Positions 47,091 through 59,000 of a stretch of 64,000 nucleotides of DNA are shown one piece after another. Under the pieces are notes generated by a model. That model ran no database searches, was not told the DNA's origin, and saw only the letters and a list, made by a program, of their open reading frames with translations. Origin of the DNA: Homalodisca vitripennis. Its lineage: Eukaryota > Arthropoda > Insecta > Hemiptera > Cicadellidae. Position numbers and translations under genes: made by a program. The stretch's first letter is position 1. The number at the start of each line of letters is the position of its first letter. Location of the stretch: the NCBI RefSeq assembly GCF_021130785.1, contig NC_060208.1, positions 171,920,501 through 171,984,500 on the forward strand. The letters run 5' to 3'.

Positions 47091-48730
47091 TTAAAGGTGA
47101 TTATCTAGAGGACTTAATTCAAAACGAATTTAAATAGATACATCTAATTATTCTACAAATAAATTGTTTTACTACTCCTAAAGCCTGTCACAAAATTAAT
47201 GTTCGACTAATGGTAATAATGTGAAAATAATTGTTTTTTAGTGTGACTGTAAAGATAGACAAGCAGCAAGAAATTAATTAATGTCAATGCTATTAATAAT
47301 ATTGCCTCTTGAATAATTTACAGTGTTCTCTTGTTTGTATACTCAAAATTTACAATATTTTCAATTTAATAATATCACTTACTAATAACTGTGCTGTATT
47401 AAAATGAACCTCATAAAAATTCAAACCATCCATTTGGTTGTACTGATGTGGGGATGTCTTATTCTGCATGATTAATACACATCCAAACGATTCTTGTTAA
47501 TTGTTTATTTTTAGCGATAACAGTTGTTTCGATTAACCATAAAAATATGGATAAAATAAAAACAGTTTGGATGCGAAATTGGTATACATCTCTAAAATCA
47601 TACATTCCTCATAACGATAAGAAATTAGAGTGTAAAAGTGATTGTTCAATATAATTGTTGCTGGGCCGAAATGAAGACGGCCGCCAAGTAGGCTACGAGA
47701 ACATTTGACAAGTTCGAGTGTGAAATGTCCAGTTAGTAGCTGAGTCGTAAACTATTTTCACTCGTTTTATTTCAGATAATGATCTATAGTAAATTAATTG
47801 TTTATAAAATATTCATAGATTTTTAACCCTTACAGTGCCTAATGTTGCAAGCAGTGTTATAATAGAATAACTTATTGGGCGTGGATCAACTGCCTCTATA
47901 CACCCACATGAATTTGAAGCCTTGGAGCTGATATGCATACTATGTACTAAAAACACTTAGCTTTGTATGACAGGGAGTGGACAGACCACGAGGACGCTAA
48001 ATAAACTTATTCCTCTAGGAGTATGTTTATAGCGTTAAGATATTTCACTCAGCTATTTTCACTGAACCGTCGTAAAAATTATTCTTAGAAAAAGTTAACT
48101 ATGTAGAGTAATTTAACAAACTGTTTTAAGGTTAACTAACAGTATAGAGAATTTTGTATACATATAAAACGTTCTCTGAAATTGTACTTTTTGCACATTT
48201 CGTGGATCATGAATCATTTTATTTTAAGAGCCATTGGTGGAGCAAAGGTTTAGAAAAAGAAAAAGTTTTTAACTCTATTTCCAGAAACACTCTTGTTTTA
48301 AATTACGTTAGCTACACCCGCACAATAACTGTTCTATGATACTGTAAAACTACTGTGATAGTTATAGAAGAAACCCTTGTCAGTGGTTGTTTGAACAAGA
48401 TAACTGTGTTCTAATTTTAGAACGGACTGACACTAATGTCTCCGGATGAGAAAACATCCCCAGAACAGTCCATATCCCTTAAAATAATTCTAAAATTCTA
48501 TAGAGTCTGCTTAGAAGTGGATGAGTTATCAAATTATACAAAATCATTTACATTTATTTCTATAAAAACATTTTTTAGGAGTCGCTAACAAGGTTTGAGC
48601 CACTTAGTTGTTATACACTAGCTTTTACACGCCCTGTATAACCTCAATAATTTCTAATGCATACATTTGTATGCAATTAATTTAGAAATTTGTATCAACA
48701 ACCTACTCGTCTGGAAGCCCAAAATTAAAT
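47091..48730. other. AT-rich stretch, no gene seen
   Basis: A small GC rise at 47655-47740 (GAAGACGGCCGCCAAGTAGG) has no frame. Otherwise featureless up to the 86 bp array. Confidence 0.45.
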
Positions 48731-49420
48731 ACAAGAAGCCAGTACCGGAGTGGCCAGAGTAGCTCAGAGCTGCTGTTGTACTTATTCCGTTCGAAAGTTA
48801 TATAACAAATGAAAGTACAAGAAGCAAGTACCGGAGTGGCGAGAGTGGCTCAGCGCTGCTATTGCACTTATCCCGTTTGATAGTTATATAGCAAATGAAA
48901 GTACAAGAAGCCAGTACCGGAGTGGCCAGAGTAGCTCAGAGCTGCTGTTGTACTTATTCCGTTCGAAAGTTATATAACAAATGAAAGTACAAGAAGCAAG
49001 TACCGGAGTGGCGAGAGTGGCTCAGCGCTGCTATTGCACTTATCCCGTTTGATAGTTATATAGCAAATGAAAGTACAAGAAGCCAGTACCGGAGTGGCGA
49101 GAGTGGCTCAGAGCTGCTATTGTACTTATCCCGGAGCGAAAGTTGTATAAAAATTAAATTACAAGAAGCCAGTATGGAGTGGTGGTTAGAACGGCTCAGC
49201 GCTGCTATTGTACTTATCCCGTTCGAAATTTGTATAAAAAATTAAAGTACAAGAAGCAAGTACCGGAGTGGCGAGAGCGTATCAGCGCTGTTATTGTACT
49301 TATCCCGTTCGAAAGTTGTATAACAAATTAAAGTACAAGAAGCCAGTACCGGAATGGCGAGAGCGTATCAGCGCTGCTATTGTACTTATCCCGGTTCGGA
49401 AGTTATACTATAAATTAAAG
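48731..49420 (+). repeat. 86 bp tandem array, eight units, with a 172 bp higher-order period
   Basis: The start word ACAAGAAG lies at 48731, 48817, 48903, 48989, 49075, 49161, 49249 and 49335. Units 1 and 3 are identical to each other, as are units 2 and 4, while 1 and 2 differ at about ten positions. The recent amplification unit was therefore a 172-base dimer. Units carry GTGGCTCAGCGCTG, close to a Pol III A box (TRGYNNARNGG), and GTTCGAAAG, close to a B box (GWTCRANNC), about 30 bases apart. The array may derive from a tRNA-like or SINE head. A 60-codon frame across the last units (49268-49450) is a repeat artefact. Confidence 0.95.
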
Positions 49421-50442
49421 ACGGGAGGTCCGACACACCCATTGGTATAAATTGTAAAGAAACTCAAACCATTTAAAGTTCTCAACTTTTATAAATATCA
49501 CGGCATGCCAAGTGTGGATAAAGTATAACGTTGGCTTCTGTCTGCAATTAAAACCCGGCTAATGAGTCACCATTAGCAGCAAGCCGCTTCGGGGATCTCG
49601 AATTTTATAGCTTTTACTTCTTTAATTAAATGCTACATGACTGAGAGGAGCCATTTGACACCATTTGTTTCTTATAAATGCGTGAATAACTTAAAGAAGG
49701 GTATTCAAACGAAGTTATAGCCAGTTTGTGGTTCAATTAGAATTAAGATTCAACATTTGTGACTTCAATTAACCATTAGCTTTTGTAACGTGCATTCTAT
49801 TATTTTATTTGTATCATTAAACAGGTTAATTAAACTCTAAATTTGAATGAGTCTCGATATCAACTTAGTAAGTGACAAGGGTAGAGATATATCAGGAGTA
49901 AAAAACATGTTTGTTTATTTTAATTTTTAGGTTAAGAAAAAGTATGCTACAGAAACATAAAATTACCTTTTTATCATTAAACCATATTATCCTTTATTTA
50001 TTGTACATCACATAGTTATAATATTTCTGAGAACAGAGTTGTTGAATGGACAAATTGGTTGTAACATAGGCAGGTTTTGAGAAGAACGACAATAGGGTAA
50101 GTTTAAAACATTTATTGGTACCAAAAAATGTATTATTAATATTAGTTGTAATAAGTACATAGAAGTCCATCAGTGTTCCTAGAGTTTCTTCATAGTAAAG
50201 TTCGCTACATTTTATGCTGCAGTTGAAATTTGTATCCTATGAAATAACAGAGCTTATTAATATAGATGACATATTAATACAAACACTACAATCATGGGTT
50301 GGTTACAACTGATATTGTACTCGATTGTTACAACGTTCATAGGGACCTATTCATTCATCGCTTGCCTAATTTTACATATCTCTGGAAATGACCAAGTAAA
50401 ATTGGAGCAAAAACAATTTCGAAATAGCTAATCATGCGCATA
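49421..50442. other. AT-rich stretch, no gene seen
   Basis: A small GC patch at 49540-49600 (GCAGCAAGCCGCTTCGGGG) follows the array. No frame or structure is supported. Confidence 0.45.
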
Positions 50443-50703
50443 TTGAGTTCAGCTCCATTTCTCCTTCCGTTTAGTGCGTCTGAAATCCGACACTGTCGCA
50501 GACTTCACTCCTGGAATCAGGAATCCAGATCTGTCTGAAGAGAACCAAAAACTCACCAACAAGAGACTCAAAACGAACTCTACATTTTTTCGACACAGAG
50601 GCACCTAGACTACAAAATCAGGAGCCTGCATGAAGAGGTAGGTCTTCTCACTTCTCGCACCAGGGCACAATTGCTAAGTGCAAGTGAATGGAGCTGAACT
50701 CAA
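50443..50703. mobile_element. short element with 17 bp perfect inverted ends
   Basis: TTGAGTTCAGCTCCATT at 50443-50459 is repeated exactly in inverted orientation at 50687-50703. The 227 bases between are GC-richer than the surroundings and contain GACACTGTCGCAGACTTC and GCACCAGGGCACAATTGC. There is no coding capacity. It looks like a MITE or the paired ends of a larger deleted element; no target duplication is obvious. Confidence 0.55.
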
Positions 50704-53404
50704 CATTCGTATTGAATCAGTCCTTCCCACCATAGCTGTGTTGTTGTAGCTAAACATGTTTATCATAGCTAAAAACAATTGTACTTATATATGTGCCGTA
50801 CAGAATAACGTTACCTTATTGTTGATTGTATACGCACAATGCATTTCTTTGTTTGATAAATAAAGTAACGATGATGGGTGTACACTAATTTTGAACAACA
50901 GTTAACTAGAATACGCTTTACAAATTCTGATAATTCAGAAAACAATAGATATGCGAGTCCTCCAGTGAAAAATAATCCACGCCAGCCAGTCTTTGTTCTT
51001 CTTGGTTCAAAAACATTTGGAAACTTAACGTTAATATATCATTCAACTTTTACTTCCTTACTCGATCTTCTGGAATATCATAACTACAAAAAAAATCACT
51101 ATTTCTTCCATTATAGATTTGACTGCGTCTTCTCTCCTACCGATTTTTAAAAACAGATGAATGGTGCAACAAATACAATATTTTATTTCCCAATACTTAA
51201 TGTAAATAAAAACAAATGTATTGTATAAAATGAAAATATATTGCTTTGTGTACGAGAACTCTGTACAATATATTTTAATACTATTTTGCCAAAAAATGAA
51301 CATTCAGTGATTATTTGTAGTGTTAAGGTTGGGTTAATGTAATAAATGAATGATTAAATATTTAGTATATTCCGTTTCTTTGTTATAATTAGAAATTCTT
51401 GTAATTGTTTGTTGTCCTTTAGTCTAACGGTTTGAGACGACATCCTGGAGGAGTCTTACTACTTTGAAAGGCATTACGTAAATGTTTTTTTTCTAAGAAC
51501 AGTTTAAAGAATAAATACTGAACAATATTAGAAGAAACTCCAGTTTCCAGTACAAAATGTATTCCTTCACCTCCTGGAGAAGTTACATGACATGTGGCGG
51601 TTCCAAGGATTTAGTCGACATTGAAGAAGGCAGAACAAAAATGCTGAGGTACTCTATAACTATATAATAATCTGTATTGCAAATAACGTTATAACCGTAT
51701 TGAGACAGTTTGCCAAACAAACATAGATTTCATTACAACAAAACTCTATACGAAGTTTGATAAATAGCACATACCATAATGCCTTTTTTAAATTTATTTA
51801 TTATCTTTATGTCTTTATACTGTGCCATATGTTGGCAATATTTGTATTTGAATTAAATTTACCCCCATATAAGAAAGTGTCCTATTAATTAAAATGTAAA
51901 TATTAATTTATAATATTGAACTGTTAAAAAATGTGTTAGGAGAATAAGTATGGGAATATTACAATAAGTGAAGTTTATTCCTCTTGAATAAAACATGGAG
52001 TGAAGGAAACATTTGAGTAAATCACCATTGAAAAAGTTCCGTGTCAGTAATTTTCTGCTGCTCTGCGAGAGGCGCAAACACCGGATGACTGCATCAGCAA
52101 GCAGCGCGAAACGTTAGTTTATCCAGTCCGTCCGACCGATATCCAATATCGGATAAAAGTTTGGAGAAGGTACACAGTTCTGTTCTGCTGGGTTTCTATA
52201 ACAACCCACTTCCTGCGGTGTATCAGGTAATGGGGAGGGAGGGGTGAGGAGGGGGCTGTCTAAACCAACCCTCTCGCTATTCACTGTATTTCATCGTCCT
52301 CTTTTAAGAGTTGGTTTATTTTTACAATAAAACTACACTAGCCCTAACACTGCTACTTTTACAGCCGTCAGATGATTAATGTCTCCGATATAATTCAATA
52401 ATGACGTATTACTATAAGTCGAGCGCCAAGTGTACAATGATTTGTTACCAATCACTTACATAATATGATACAGTTTATCACTACTGATAGTATTAACTGG
52501 TAAATAGGTACTATTTAATGGTAGAGTACTATCTTATAAAACTACATTAAAATTGTACAGCAATCTTACAGTTTTATGCAACACGCTTATATTGAAGAGA
52601 CGGCCCGTGGGGAGTGTCCCGGAACTCTGCAATGCAAGCTTAGGTCAATATGCATAAAAGCTTAAGATGTCGGAACATAATGCCTTAAACCACACTCCAT
52701 AAACATTATTCGTTAGAGCATGACCGCTGTTAAAATAAGATAATTAGTAAATAGTTAAACGGCCGACAGTTTGTTTTGGATAAACGTTTTAGGAGTCACT
52801 CTATCAGAAAATAAGGCACTCTGAGTACTGAAAGTTTAGAGTTTCGTAAAAGTATTAAGACTTATTATTAAACTTCATTTATTACAATCAATATTTGGGT
52901 CGTTTTAGTCTACACGCTTTGTCTATATACAGTAATGATTGTTGGATCGTGGCTCCAAACGATTTGACTGGACATTACACAAATAATTAAATACAAGTAC
53001 GCCATAAAAATATCTCAAGAATAAAGAACGTAAAGGCAAACGGCTTAAGCAAAAATATTGTTTTTATATAAATTTTCAAAAAATGTATCATGAAGTGAAG
53101 ATTACAGTTCAAAATTTTTAAATTTAACCCCTAATTGGAGGGAAATGTTACAAAAGTATAGGGTGTCACAAAGTAGCCAATATTGACATGAAAATACTAC
53201 AAGGTTTAATTTTTGTATCTGAAACCGTTAAGAAATTTGTACTCGTGGAGTCTATTATCACACTGTATAAAATATTAAATATTTGAACGCTTTTAAGTTT
53301 TTGATTTACTGATCACAATTTTTAAATTGTTTTGAATTATACTTATTTGTATGTTTTTTTTATCCTACAATATAAAATAATCTTTAGCTTTGAAGTCGAC
53401 CTCA
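50704..53404. other. no gene; contains a GC-richer island at 52050-52300
   Basis: The island has GCTGCTCTGCGAGAGGCGC, GTTTATCCAGTCCGTCCG and GGGGAGGGAGGGGTGAGGAG. Open segments at 50878-51150 and 51547-51655 were considered as exons but lack recognisable protein or convincing splice pairs. The rest is AT-rich. Confidence 0.35.
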
Positions 53405-53700
53405 ACAGGATTTCCGGACATTTACCATTTAACGAGATATGCAATCTGATCTCTTCCTCAGGTGGATAATTGACACACACACACACATTACATAATTACG
53501 TAACTACAAACTACATAACTACAATCAAAGTTAAAGTAAACAAATTACACCAGTGTCAGGAATCACAACGACCATGTTTTGTCAACTTATGCGAAATATG
53601 CACGTCATAAACACAAAACACTAATTATTAAAACTCAACTGAAGAACACAGGTCACCCAAATGTCGGGAAAATCCTGTTTCCTTCACAATTCTTCTATCG
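53405..53700 (+). mobile_element. dispersed repeat family B, copy 5
   Basis: Opens with CAGGATTTCCGGACATTTAC, then CAATCTGATCTCTTCCTCAGG and a (CA)n run. A middle segment is shared with 26880-27020, and it closes with AAAATCCTGTTTCCTTCACA, which is the opening word inverted. The ends are therefore inverted repeats, as in copy 4. Confidence 0.6.
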
Positions 53701-54049
53701 TCAAAACTTTAAACAAATAACATTTTTTTCTTTTATGGCAATAATGAATCCATTGCAATTATTGAGTAGTCATTTGACTGTTAATAAATTCTACATATTC
53801 TAGAAATTTTGCTATTATAAAAGCCTCCATCATAAATAATTATAAGACATCTGTTCCCTTTCCCCTGCCAAAAAAATAGAGGTGAAAAGATGTGTCCGAT
53901 CAGTTGGCAGTCTGCAGTTGAGAACTTATCGGAATTTTCATTTTCCTTCCCCTCAACATCCATATTTCACTCAGTTATTCTTTTATGTCAATCTGCAATC
54001 AATTCAGGGTGCTCCACAAGAGTACGGAACTGCAGCTGTTTTTCAAGGC
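53701..54049. other. no gene seen
   Basis: Small overlapping frames on both strands (53781-54088) have no recognisable content. Confidence 0.4.
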
Positions 54050-54370
54050 ACAAAAACCACCGCAACTGAATTGATAAAGGGGTGTTGACCACTTAACGTC
54101 AGAAAGCACAAGTGTCTATTATCGGGGCTATCGTCGATCAATAACAGTTCGCATCCCTTTCGGTGAAGGGCGCGGCGCGGCGTGGAGGGCGAGACGCGGG
54201 CGAGTGCCGAAGGGTGTATTTTGACCGCAGATCCGCGTAAGACTTGCCCACGTCAATCACTTTGTCCGTTCCGTTCCATCACCTGCTGCGAAATTCCTAT
54301 CGCTCCGGGCTCACTTGAATCCTTCTTCAAATTCCTCGATTCTAATATCGATAAAAGTTTGGGAAACTAA
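54050..54370. promoter_or_regulatory. GC-richer non-coding island
   Basis: CpG-rich core AGGGCGCGGCGCGGCGTGG near 54167, preceded by ATCGTCGATCAATAACAG and followed by ATTCTAATATCGATAAAAG (GATA-type). A 62-codon plus frame (54182-54370) crosses it but is not recognisable. Confidence 0.3.
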
Positions 54371-54929
54371 AAAATGGCACATTGTTGCGGAAAGTGGAAT
54401 TCTAGCGGTACAAAAAGTCCTTAAAAACCATTATTGTTAAAGGAAACCTTCGGTGTTTCTCGCAATGGAATTTATCAACAAGAACTGTACTGTTAGTTCA
54501 GAATTCCAAAAAAAATTGACACTCTTTTAAACTTTTTTAGCATGTAATTATTTAAATACATCCTCCTGGCCATTACTCCTCTCGGTATTGTCACTTGAAT
54601 ACTTGTCACACACTTACTATACACTGCTAATAAAGATTAACCATTTACCAAGTATTTATCCAATTAGATGCATCATTAGTGTCTACTCTCAATAGTGTGT
54701 TCACTCACTCACTAATAAATATGCCTATTACAAATTCAAACCTAAATATTTTATTTCACATAGTTTAATATTTACAACACTATAGGAATTAAACTCTCAC
54801 GAGCTTCCTAAACCACGCGTTATTTTAAAGTTTTATTTTACTACTTCATATTATAATAGGAGATAGAATGGCATCTGAAATGTAGGCACTTAATACTGGA
54901 GTAAGAAACATGATTTTAGCTACAAAGTG
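54371..54929. other. AT-rich stretch, nothing seen
   Basis: No supported frame or repeat. Confidence 0.5.
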
Positions 54930-55420
54930 ACACCGGCCTCATTATCAGACCAACGTATGCTGTTAAACTCAAACCCAAAGACTGATAAAGAGCAAGCAGT
55001 TAGTTGCAAGGATAAGGGCATTCCGATCATCTCGAAACCTCCGTCATTAAAGGTTTCAAAGCCGAGTCGCCAGGAGTTTCCAGTCATTGGTTTTGTAAAT
55101 TGGTGCCCCCCTCCCCCTCCCTCATCACTCCCAGTCTCGGTTTGTTCTAAATGGGTTTCAACCTGAGAGCAACCCCACACCCTTAATGGTCCCGCCGATA
55201 TCAATACGCTGGCCATCCAATTATTTTTGCAAACGGGGTTTTGATTTTGTAAGATAACTTCAGCCCTTAATCGCACTTTACCGAGTGGGCCCTAGCAATT
55301 CTTTACTCGGCTAAACGACGGGTAAAAAGTGTCAAACAAGCCTCGTTATTATCGGGAATCAACGAGCCGGAATAGCCTATTTGCCGTTGAAAATTCGGCC
55401 GAGATAGGTTAGTCTCATCA
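54930..55420. promoter_or_regulatory. large GC-richer non-coding island
   Basis: Includes GTCATTGGTTTTGTAAATTGG, CTGGCCATCCAATTATTTTTG near 55211, CCTTAATCGCACTTTACCG and TTCGGCCGAGATAGG. A 118-codon minus frame (54920-55276) is open through the left half, with a poly-Gly stretch from a C-rich tract. It has no homology I recognise and no splice context, so I favour a regulatory reading. Confidence 0.35.
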
Positions 55421-55934
55421 TACACTCTTTTTACATTGTCTCACAGTTTGATTATAAAACCTCAGGATTGTGAACACTTTGATTTGATTCAGCACATTCT
55501 GCTAAAATACGGTCTGTGAAGATGTGGTGTCATATTCTGTTATTCCAATAACAGTGATGGAGAATTGATAACTCTCAAAAGTTGTCAGAGAACAAACAAA
55601 AACATATTGTGATACTCAGGTATACCTACTCTACCAAATGGAACTTTAAATCTTTGACAGCGTTAGTTTTGGATTATTTTATAACTACATCGTGTTATAA
55701 AAAATAAACTCTGTACCTATTTCCCATACTGACATTGAGTAACTGCAGTGCCTTTACAGTATACCACTGTCATATAACAGTATACCTACTCAGAATACAT
55801 TATACAAATGTGTTAGATGTATATGATTGGAAATTAAGAGGTTTAATATAGTATACAAGGTTAGTACTTTTTGACCGTATTCATATTGTTTATTACATTT
55901 AAGATGGTCAGAAAGTATTTAAATTATTAGAGAG
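55421..55934. other. AT-rich stretch, nothing seen
   Basis: Two AGTATACC-containing words near 55757 and 55780 form a small local duplication. Nothing else. Confidence 0.45.
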
Positions 55935-56770
55935 ATGACTTTTACCGACTGAGCGTTAGCAGAGAGCAGAGCTTATCACATGTGAGGCTCAAAACTTTTC
56001 ATTTCTGTCTGTCTATCTGTCTGTCTGATATCTCAACAACTAACTTAACTTGAAATGTACTTGAAGTTTTTATGAAGCTTCATTTTAACATAAGCAACAC
56101 TGAATACGATGATGGTGAATGTCATTTCATATGGGTTGGCTGAGCGTTAGCTTTACGTTGGTCGTATGGGTAATCATAATGGCTACGAGAAGATTGCAGA
56201 ATAAATACATTAGCAAACAAGCGACATACGAGATTTTAACATGTGACATATGGAAATCTCCACTTATAGCAAATGTACCACTGTAACAGATGTAGATTAT
56301 TCATACGTTAAAAAGACAAAACAATACAGTGAAAGTCAATGTTAAAAGTCGATGACGAGATCTGATTTCAGCGCACTGTTGCGTTGTAGTACCCTCCCTA
56401 CTTCTTAGATTTTAACTTTAACTCTTATCATTTAAACAATGATATGAAAACTGACATAATAAACAAAAATACGAATCTATCATGTGACATTATCTCGATA
56501 AAGATCATCTAGATACTTATGGTTCATGTACAACCATGGAGTTTGGCTGAGCGTCATTCAAGCCTATGACTTAGAAGGCTGTTTCAATTTTTTTGTCTGC
56601 TTGGGGGGGGGGGGAGTAAAAATATCATTTCTGTATGACATATGTCTGTCTATTTGACCGCAGGACATGTAGACCGCAATGAAATAAGCTATATGCTTGA
56701 TACTGTGCGTGCATCTCAGGGAAGCCTGTAACGCGATACGTGGTGTGGCGTATTCTTACGTGGTTCATAT
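55935..56770 (+). mobile_element. dispersed repeat family A, longest two-module copy
   Basis: Module one (55935-56240) has GACTGAGCGTTAGCAGAG, CTGTCTGTCTATCTGTCTG, GATATCTCAACAACTAACTT, GATGATGGTGAATGTCATTT, TTGGCTGAGCGTTAGC and a CGTATGGGTAATCATAATGG-type end. Module two (56525-56770) has TTGGCTGAGCGTCATTCAAG, GCCTATGACTTAG, TTGTCTGCTTG, GTCTGTCTATTTGACCGCAG and GATACGTGGTGTGGCGTATT. A G13 run interrupts module two at about 56605. Confidence 0.65.
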
Positions 56771-56971
56771 GAAAATTAGCTTATCATCATAGCAACTAGA
56801 ATTAGTTCTAGTACCAATTATATACGTTTGTATGATAAGAACAAATCCACATTATGTGATGGCAAACCGTTTAGGATATGGAAGTCCGCTCAAAATATGG
56901 TATTTCTCCATTTGAATAAAATTTCTTTATTATTTGCTAGAAGTGTATAAAATTTTTTTTAAATCCTTCAG

Positions 56972-57135
56972 ACATACCCTCCAATATTGGTGAGACATCA
57001 TCGCCCGGGTCTAGACGCATCGGTGAGCCTTCAAGTGTGTCCTCCTGTCATCCTACATCCTTAGTGTCATCTTCGTCCCATACAAAGACTCAAAATCGGG
57101 CATTTTCCTTGGTTGACAGACTTTCTTATGTCAAG
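56972..57135 (+). CDS. candidate internal exon, serine-rich, unassigned gene
   Basis: A strong acceptor (eight T, then AAATCCTTCAG) ends at 56971 and an AAG|GTACTT donor follows 57135. The 164 bases between are open in one frame and clearly richer in G+C than both flanks. The translation runs from DIPSNIGETSSPGSRRIGEP through SSVSSCHPTSLVSSSSHTKT to QNRAFSLVDRLSYVK, a disordered Ser-rich stretch followed by a more hydrophobic, possibly helical segment. The frame stays open to a TAA near 57182 if the donor is not used. I do not recognise the protein. It does not resemble a CD36-family ectodomain, so it would belong to another plus-strand gene or to an unrecognised element. Confidence 0.35.
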
Positions 57136-57137
57136 GT

Positions 57138-58589
57138 ACTTGAGGACAAAAGGAAATCAGTTTCTGTGAATAATATGAAATAATTTGGGACTGCCTCTGA
57201 ATTCTTTTGAGCTTGATGGAGTGGACGAGTATTTTATAATTTTTAAAACCCGATTTGTGGATTTGGTTGTTATTTTCCGCGATTGACGATTTTCTACTAG
57301 AAGATGGATATGTCATTTGCTTCACTGATTTCTCCACTACATCCTTTTATACGTCTTTTCATAATGTACATTTGATAAATTCCAAAATTGGTTATATTGT
57401 TTGCAGTATATTTGTAAGATCACGTGTATTTTCCTATCTTATTCCAAACTACAATATATTTATTAAATGTATCTATTCTACACAGTAATGGTTTTACCAT
57501 GTTTTCTTACTTATGAACCATTATAAATTCCTTAGATTTTCGTAGAAAGTTACGATGCACGTCAAAATAGAGGCGCTGCGTTTTATCGTACAAATATTAA
57601 CCAATATTAACTTGGCATGAGTATGTATATCAAATATGTAGCTAATATTATCTTCCATTCATGAAATCTCAATTATTAAAACTTCAATTTTGCTTTGCTT
57701 CATAAGTAAATTAAATGCATGTAATTAATTAAAGTGTTCAGCGTTTTAAACTGGACACTAGAATATGTTTAAATGTTGAATGATTAATCGTAATCATATA
57801 TTTACAAGTACACAAGTCATAGTAATTCTGTGAACAGAAAGAATTAGAAAGTTATGTTTACATTAAATATTTTAAAATAAGTTTGTTCCATCTTTCTGAT
57901 ATACTTTATTGTGTTAAGTTGATTACCAAGTTTAATATTAATACATCCTCCAACGAAGCGCAACTAAATACTGCAACGAAAATCCATCCTATAAGACACC
58001 CATGAAAATGTCGCTATAACCCCCCATACAGAACACATAAAAAATTAAACTTTAAGTATTCTTCGGTATTTTAAAATAAATCCTCTTGTACAAGTTCAGC
58101 AAACAGAAAAGGTTATTAAACGAATGTTACGAATTGTCTAAAATTCAATTACTAAACTTTGAATTTTCATTCTACATCAAATATACCTCTGAAGCGTACT
58201 AATGGTTTAGTTTATTTTTGTTTTGTTTTTATTTTGCTTCTTCACCGGTTTTGGGGTTTAATCAGCAACATCTTGAAACTCTGGACGTTTAGTACCCATT
58301 TTAGACCAACCAAAATATTTTACTGTTTACAATGTTCTCTCGTTTTACAAGCTCCACTACATTTAGCTGTAAAATTATAACTAAATAAAAATTGTGGAAG
58401 AATAAAAAATCTCTTTTATATTTAAAACCTAGTGACTTCCATCAAGAATAAAAAGCAGAAAATAAATTTAGCTGGTACGAATACTGTACTCTTTAAACCA
58501 TTAAAAATCCCAGACAGTTGTGTAACTGCGTATTGTTTATATTACAACATTAGTTGAAACTTGACTATGTTCAACCCTTCAAGTTCTCG
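57138..58589. other. AT-rich stretch, no gene seen
   Basis: Small frames at 57255-57488 and 58159-58380 are hydrophobic or AT-driven and lack splice context. Confidence 0.4.
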
Positions 58590-59000
58590 AGGCCTATTAT
58601 TTTCTTGTGTTTGTTCAAACCATTGTGCTGAAAGACGTTCCCATTCAGTGCAGCCCAGGAGCGACCGCAACTCCCAAAATATCGCTTCTCAAGGTAAATT
58701 GATCCTGTACAAAGGCCAGAACAGGTGGTGTAATTTCCGAATAAAAGCGGCGACGCCGGTGAATTAGCGGGGCGGCTCGGTCAGTCCGTGGTGAATGAGG
58801 ATGCTTCGTCCTAAACTCGATACTTCCTCAGACACCCAGTGCTCACGGACAATACTCTCGGCGATTAGGACGAAAGTGTAACACCCACCCCTGAGAATTC
58901 CAGTAGCCTTTCCATCCCATTGAGTAGCAACATGTGGCCGTCCATAACTGCAGAAGAGGTTGCTCGCGGATGACTGAAATTATCCAAGTAAACCAAACTC
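58590..59000. promoter_or_regulatory. GC-richer non-coding island
   Basis: Contains AGCCCAGGAGCGACCGCAAC, AGCGGCGACGCCGGTGAATTAG, CGGGGCGGCTCGGTCAG and GGTAAATTGATCCTG. A 68-codon frame at its left is not recognisable. Candidate regulatory element. Confidence 0.3.

Noticed and set aside
51547..51655. Possible exon reading YSFTSWRSYMTCGGSKDLV before an AG|GTACTC donor
   Set aside because: The splice sites are weak, the translation is not recognised and it does not fit the CD36 family that would be expected downstream of 41371.
54920..55276. 118-codon minus-strand frame
   Set aside because: It falls in a GC-richer island, where open frames occur more easily. The Gly run comes from a C-rich tract and a plus-strand frame is open through the same bases.
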